From Vicia villosa (lineage: Eukaryota; Streptophyta; Magnoliopsida; Fabales; Fabaceae): 64,000 bases of DNA. Both the position numbers and the translations under genes were made by a program. Below are positions 59,045 through 64,000 of the stretch, piece after piece. Below the pieces are notes generated by a model. It had not been told where the DNA came from, made no database searches, and was given only the letters and a program-made list of their open reading frames with translations. Numbering within the stretch: position 1 is the first letter of the stretch; every line of letters begins with the position of its first letter. The DNA lies in contig NC_081186.1 of assembly GCF_029867415.1 (NCBI RefSeq), forward strand, positions 12,904,930-12,968,929. The letters are read 5' to 3'.

Positions 59045-59407
59045 AAATACCCTTGCTATATACGTTCTTATTATCACTATTTCATTCATTTTCTTTCACT
59101 CCATAACCAAAACCCTCTCCAAAACCTCAATCATTTTCAATCCATTTTTTGTTTCGAAACCAATTTTCAAGTGGTTGATCATAGCAATGAGAGCATAGAA
59201 AGTTGCAATTTGAGGTAAAGTCTCTTCATTTTATCTCTCATTTGCTTGCACTGGTCCTGATTTATGGTAGAAGAAATCTGCGTTACTTCGGATATGCATT
59301 TCTGAAATCCATCAAACTTATTTCAGATGTGCATATCCAAAAACATGTTTGTTACAGAACTCGGAAAACCGTTTTAACATAATTCATGTTTTCTGCACGT
59401 GTTAGGT

Positions 59408-60051
59408 ATGGTGCACCCCGACAATATTTTCATAGATGGTGTAAAGGTTTCGGAGGAGGTCAATGAAGATACTAAGGCGAATCAGGTGAAGGACGATGTT
59501 AAAACGATTGTCGTAGCGATAGATGTTTGACAATAATATACAAATGAAATGACTTTCACCTCTTGTCAACATTTGCTTGAGTGGATATAAATTGAAGCTA
59601 GCAAATTTGGGTTCGGCGTTATGATAGCAAGGTCCGACAGTGGCACTAATAGAAGGCAAGCATTTGATGTGATGACATGTGAGAGAGGTGGGAAACATGT
59701 TCAAAAAGTTCGAATGTTAAAGCGTGACGATGCGGGATCGAGAAAATGTGTGTGTCCATTTAAATTGCGCGTATCTTGTAAGGTCGATGGTTTATGGCGT
59801 TTTAGTGTTGTTTACGGTATTCATAATCATGCATTGTACACCAAGCTATAAGGGCATCCAATTGTATGTCGGCTTAAGCCGAAAGAGAGGGAATTTATTT
59901 CAGAATTATCAATAATCAAAGTTGCGCCGAGAAACATACTTTCAGATTTGAAACGAAAAAAGACTAGAAAGTGTTTCAAATATCAAGCAGATATACAATG
60001 AACATTATCAACTAAGCATCGCGAAAAGAGGTCTGAGGTCGGAATGCAACA
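59408..60051 (+). pseudogene. FAR1/MULE-type transposon protein, decayed and truncated
   Basis: A single frame can be followed from ATG 59408 to 60051 with no frameshift but about six stops (TGA 59528, TAA 59534, TAA near 59588, TAA near 59849, TGA near 59999). It has the FAR1-type zinc-binding pattern CVCPFKLR..(about 25)..HNHAL near 59750-59840, then a segment like the region after the FAR1 domain in Mutator-derived proteins (KPKEREFI, a lysine-rich stretch). The DDE catalytic domain is missing because the chromovirus LTR starts at 60052, in the middle of the frame. These proteins bind DNA and, in intact elements, are fused to transposase. Confidence 0.65.
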
Positions 60052-62932
60052 TGTAACACCCCATTTCTACCCAGCGAATATTATTAATCAGAGTTACAAA
60101 ATCTCAACATACAAACAGGATGCCACATTTTCTACTAAAAAAATCATTTAATCGCATGTAAAACAGATACGTAACACATAAAGCTTGGATGAACCGATAA
60201 CAACATAGTTTAGTCTTTAAAATAAAACAACTTTTTAATTAAGCATCGAAATCACAATTTTCAACTTCAAACGACATATCATTTTTTATCAAACTGAAAC
60301 AACTTTAAGAACAACAAAGCTCTTAATATAAATCAACTCAAAATTCAGCAATTGAATATAATAACAACGATAAAATAATAAGCGTTCATCCCCACCGAGT
60401 GTTACGTATCAGAGCGACGACACCTGATTCGAACTAATGTAGGTGAGCAGCCTTCACTCTGAATTACCTACATGTTAACAACATAAGGGTAACATTCAAA
60501 TAGAAGGGGTGAGATATCAAACAATATAATTGAATGTATGATAAATACTATATCAGAATCAGTTCATGCAAAAATACCACTTCATATGTTCTTAAACAAC
60601 ATTCATCACAACATATTTTATCAACAAGATATGACAATTATTACATCACGACAACAACTTAAAATGCAACTCGGAATGCGACTCGTACAATGCACATGCA
60701 TGTGGTGCCGGTGGAGCAAAACTCCCAACTTAGAAACTGCCAGTTAATAAAGGCATCAACAAGGTATAAGCCTTCAACTTAAAATTTGTCAATCCATGCC
60801 AACTTACTAAGCATCAACTCCAACTTGATATGCTATGTATGCGACAACAATGAATGGAACGACAACAACAGCACAACAACGATTCAACTTTGGCATAAGC
60901 CTACAACTTTATTTCTTTGCCAATTAATAGAGGCAAAATAACAACATATCAAGACAGGCTAAATCCTTTAGCTAGTCTGCAAATAATTAGAGGCAGCATA
61001 ACAACAACCACATAACAACAAAACAATTATCGACAACTACAAAATATTGGCGACAATTATCATCAACTACAACATAATAACTATAGCCACACCTCCTGCA
61101 ACTCCACAAATTAACAAACATCATTATTACATCGACTTTTATATGTTAATAATATCATTAACAAGTCCTACTAATGTCTACTAGGCACTTCTTAGTCAAT
61201 ATGTTACTACTAATAGTTTCATGTTAATTCTTATACAAGCATCTCCTACAGTTTGCCCCTTTATACTACATATACTCTTCTATTTTTTCAACAATTATTA
61301 CTCCACAATTATTATGCTCTCTGCTACTAGTATCTCTGCTACTTTATTTACTTACTCTGCTACATTAATATAACTCTGTTATAAACTAATATCAACACTC
61401 TGCCAAATAATAACTTTTATATATCGTTAACACTAATTATGTCATTAATATATTTCTGTTACCAATACTACTCTGTAGTTTAATTATATTAACTCTACTA
61501 TATTACTACTAACCTGGCTCTGTTATAAACTAACTCCGTACGCATTACCAACACTGCTAGTTTACTAACTAACTCTTATTATTACTAGTTTTTTTATTTA
61601 ATAATACTCTACTAAATTAATATTAACTCTGTTATTCAATATCAAGTTTGTTACAAAATATTAACTTAACACTAACTCTTTTATCAAAATATATAAGTTA
61701 CTAGTGCCTCTGTTGCTTAATGTCAATCGGTTATTAAATATTACCCTGCTAAAGTAACATCAAGTCCATTACTAAATATTAGCTCTGCTGAATTAATATC
61801 ATATATTATCCGTTCTCGAGCCATTATTAAATTTCCAAGTCTCAGACTACCGCATTGTGCTGTTCGTCGCGCTAATCGTGTCGCCCGTCACTTTCCTCCT
61901 TACCACTGTGCCGCTCGGCGCAACACATGTGCCCCTCGGCATATTGTGTTTTCCACTCTCCACACAGAATTCTTCAGTCTTTTATCAGCGTTAACAGAGA
62001 TACGCTTTTCCCACAAACGTCAACATTCTTACAACATACAGGGACAACATGACATTACAACAAATATATCATCAAGAATAATTATTCACCGACAGAATCA
62101 ATAATTTTGTTTGTATTAATTATGTAGACAACTCATTAACGTTTATATCATAACAACAGACAATCAACCCAACTATAACGTGACAACACACAAATTCAAA
62201 ATTAATCATAACACAATAGCAGACGAAACAACAATTTTACACAGTCCAATTCCTACATACTATTCATCACAATTCCCATTATAGAGTCATAATCCCACCC
62301 TTACCTTTGATTGGGGACCTCTCTATTCTGCCGATTGAACCTAGTTTTTGCCCTAGATTCCAACCCTTTCTCTTCTAAATCATAATCAAAAGCTGAAAAT
62401 TTTCTCAAATATGCAGCTATAGTGCGACGATGATATTTACACAACTCATACCTTATTTTGAAGATCCGAAAGGTCAAACCTTGGATTTAGGTGTTGCGAA
62501 CCTACCCTTAAAATATGAACACGATTCAACATTTAACGAATTGGGGATTGTCGATTTAGTGAGACTGCTGCAAGAAAAACATGAATGAGTTTCTCTCCTC
62601 TTTTCTCTCTTTTCTACACTTCCCATGACCAATTCCCCAAGACTTTTTCCCTTCTAATTAACCTAATCCTTATATAATTAACTTAACCTAATTTCATTAA
62701 ACCTATAGGGCCTAACATTCACACCTCCACTTATAATACACACAACCATAGAAATAAGCCCAACAAAATCTTATATTATTATAATATATTACTACTACAA
62801 ATCAACTTAGATAATCAACTCAATAATTCCCCTTATTAATCAACTTAGCAACTCATCACAACATTTCACAACTTCAGCAATTAATCCAAAAATAATTTAA
62901 TTAAATAAGTAATTAAATTATCGGGCGTTACA
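60052..62932 (-). repeat. 3' LTR of a reverse-oriented chromovirus-type element
   Basis: On the minus strand it starts TGTAACGCCCG (62932) and ends GGGGTGTTACA (60052), 2881 bp. The adjacent purine tract on its right side shows that this is the 3' LTR and that the body of the element lies to the right. Within it 61200-61800 is rich in CTCTG.TA/TACTA words, and a GC-rich group lies at 61846-61942. Confidence 0.8.
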
Positions 62933-62947
62933 ACTCTCCCCTACTTA
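62933..62947 (-). other. Polypurine tract of the reverse element
   Basis: Minus strand TAAGTAGGGGAGAGT abuts the LTR. Just upstream on that strand is the phrase TTTTCGAGGGCAAAAATATT, usual at the 3' end of such elements. Confidence 0.75.
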
Positions 62948-64000
62948 GAATATTTTTGCCCTCGAAAATCTACTCGATACTACCACTCTTAATGCGAGTT
63001 TCGCATCCAACTTTCTGATCTCCAAGTCGCGTTTGGCAATACTTCGAACACTACTTCCGACATAACAATAACTCAACATAATTTAAATCCAATACGCACT
63101 TGCTAATCATTCGACATCTTCGCGACACAATTTTTCTAGCTTATCAACCACTTCCACAATACCTTGACATATCAACGTTTAAAATAGTAACAACTATAAC
63201 ACACTTATACTCAGATATACAACATCACATTATCAACTTAACAACATTCTCACCCCATAACCCATATAAAATTTCATTCCCATAGGCTTCTGATATCCAG
63301 CCCTTCACTTCTAACAAGTCGTACACGCTTAGCACCTGCGCCATATCACGCTTCAGCTGTGCAACTCTGATCCTCCATCTTAATTAACCGTCCTCATTAA
63401 AATTTCTGCCAACTACATGGTTTATAAGTTTCAATCTAGTTTCGGACTTTCTTTAACATTCATCATAAAATCGTTGTTCACTTGATATTCTCAATCTTTC
63501 ACTTTGCGACGTTCGCTCGCATACAAACTCACTACTCTGGATAGTTCAATACATCTCAACTCTATCCTAGCTACCTTTCCATTAATCTGGTGAGCGACTA
63601 TTCTCACGATATAATTCCTCAATCACTTTACACACTATTAAGATAGAAAGACAAGTCTATCTCATCCAATACGATCTCGTGTACTACCAACAAGAGATTA
63701 AGGGTGATCAATTCCTCAATTTGTCAATAGACAACCACAATGGAGTATAAACCTTCGTTACCAAACTATAATAGCATTCTTTTAGAATTTGTACTCAAGT
63801 CACCTGCATCACTATAATCCACTCATTTACCTTGAGGTTTACAATTCCTTCCACAATTTCCTCTCATTCGATCTTGTCGATGAGACACCAACGCTCAACA
63901 CATTACACGGTCCATATTATACTCACTTAGGATCACACGAAGGTTAAGTCTTTTTCAAATCAAGAATTACTATTATACTCGTACATTACCCTCCGTCTCG
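62948..64000 (-). mobile_element. 3' internal end of the reverse element
   Basis: Continues beyond the window. I see no conserved pol or chromodomain motif on either strand, so this is either a long 3' untranslated region or heavily decayed. Confidence 0.5.

Overview
The window is plant nuclear DNA from a retrotransposon-rich intergenic region with one decayed host gene. A legume is likely, probably of the pea/vetch/lentil type. I infer this from sirevirus Ty1/copia elements of the SIRE kind, Ogre/Tat-type LTRs with the TGGCGACT..TGCTGGGG primer-binding site, Athila-type 3' ends and chromovirus-type LTRs of the TGTAACACCC form. I see no intact host gene, no CRISPR and no prokaryotic features.

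Bases 1-41880 form a nested set of elements. The outer host is an Athila-like Ty3/gypsy element: env-like ORF region at 1-3719, continuing at 13283-14526, then 40175-40272, with its 3' LTR at about 40273-41880. Two elements have inserted into it. The first is a very young sirevirus (3720-13277; 1206-bp LTRs differing at 2 sites by my count; perfect AACTG target duplication). The second is Ogre-like element A (14527-40174; two 3024-bp LTRs; CCTTC target duplication). Element A contains the 5' part of another Ogre-like element, B (18391-25130, no 3' LTR), and a second sirevirus (25131-33933). One deletion between B and the second sirevirus explains the missing B 3' LTR, the clipped sirevirus LTR and the mismatched flanks.

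Bases 41881-46660 hold pieces of chromovirus-type LTRs, including a solo LTR with GACTC target duplication (42984-44825) sitting in a reverse-oriented LTR fragment. Bases 46660-51250 are AT-rich with a foldback MITE. Bases 51402-53621 carry a malectin-domain receptor-like kinase (CrRLK1L family) pseudogene with two apparent single-base deletions, a small kinase-domain deletion and a late stop.

Bases 54400-56590 contain a Stowaway-like MITE and a small Mutator-like MITE (9-bp target duplication) that is split by a reverse-oriented solo LTR. Bases 57180-58090 are a T/A-rich hairpin minisatellite. Bases 59408-60051 are a decayed FAR1/MULE-type coding fragment cut by the reverse-oriented 3' LTR (60052-62932) of a chromovirus-type element that runs off the right edge.

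The sireviruses supply gag (UBN2-type gag with zinc knuckle) and pol (protease, integrase, reverse transcriptase, RNase H). Both copies carry stops, so neither can make full polyproteins without readthrough or help in trans. In both copies pol lies in the +1 frame relative to gag, across a 176-nt overlap.
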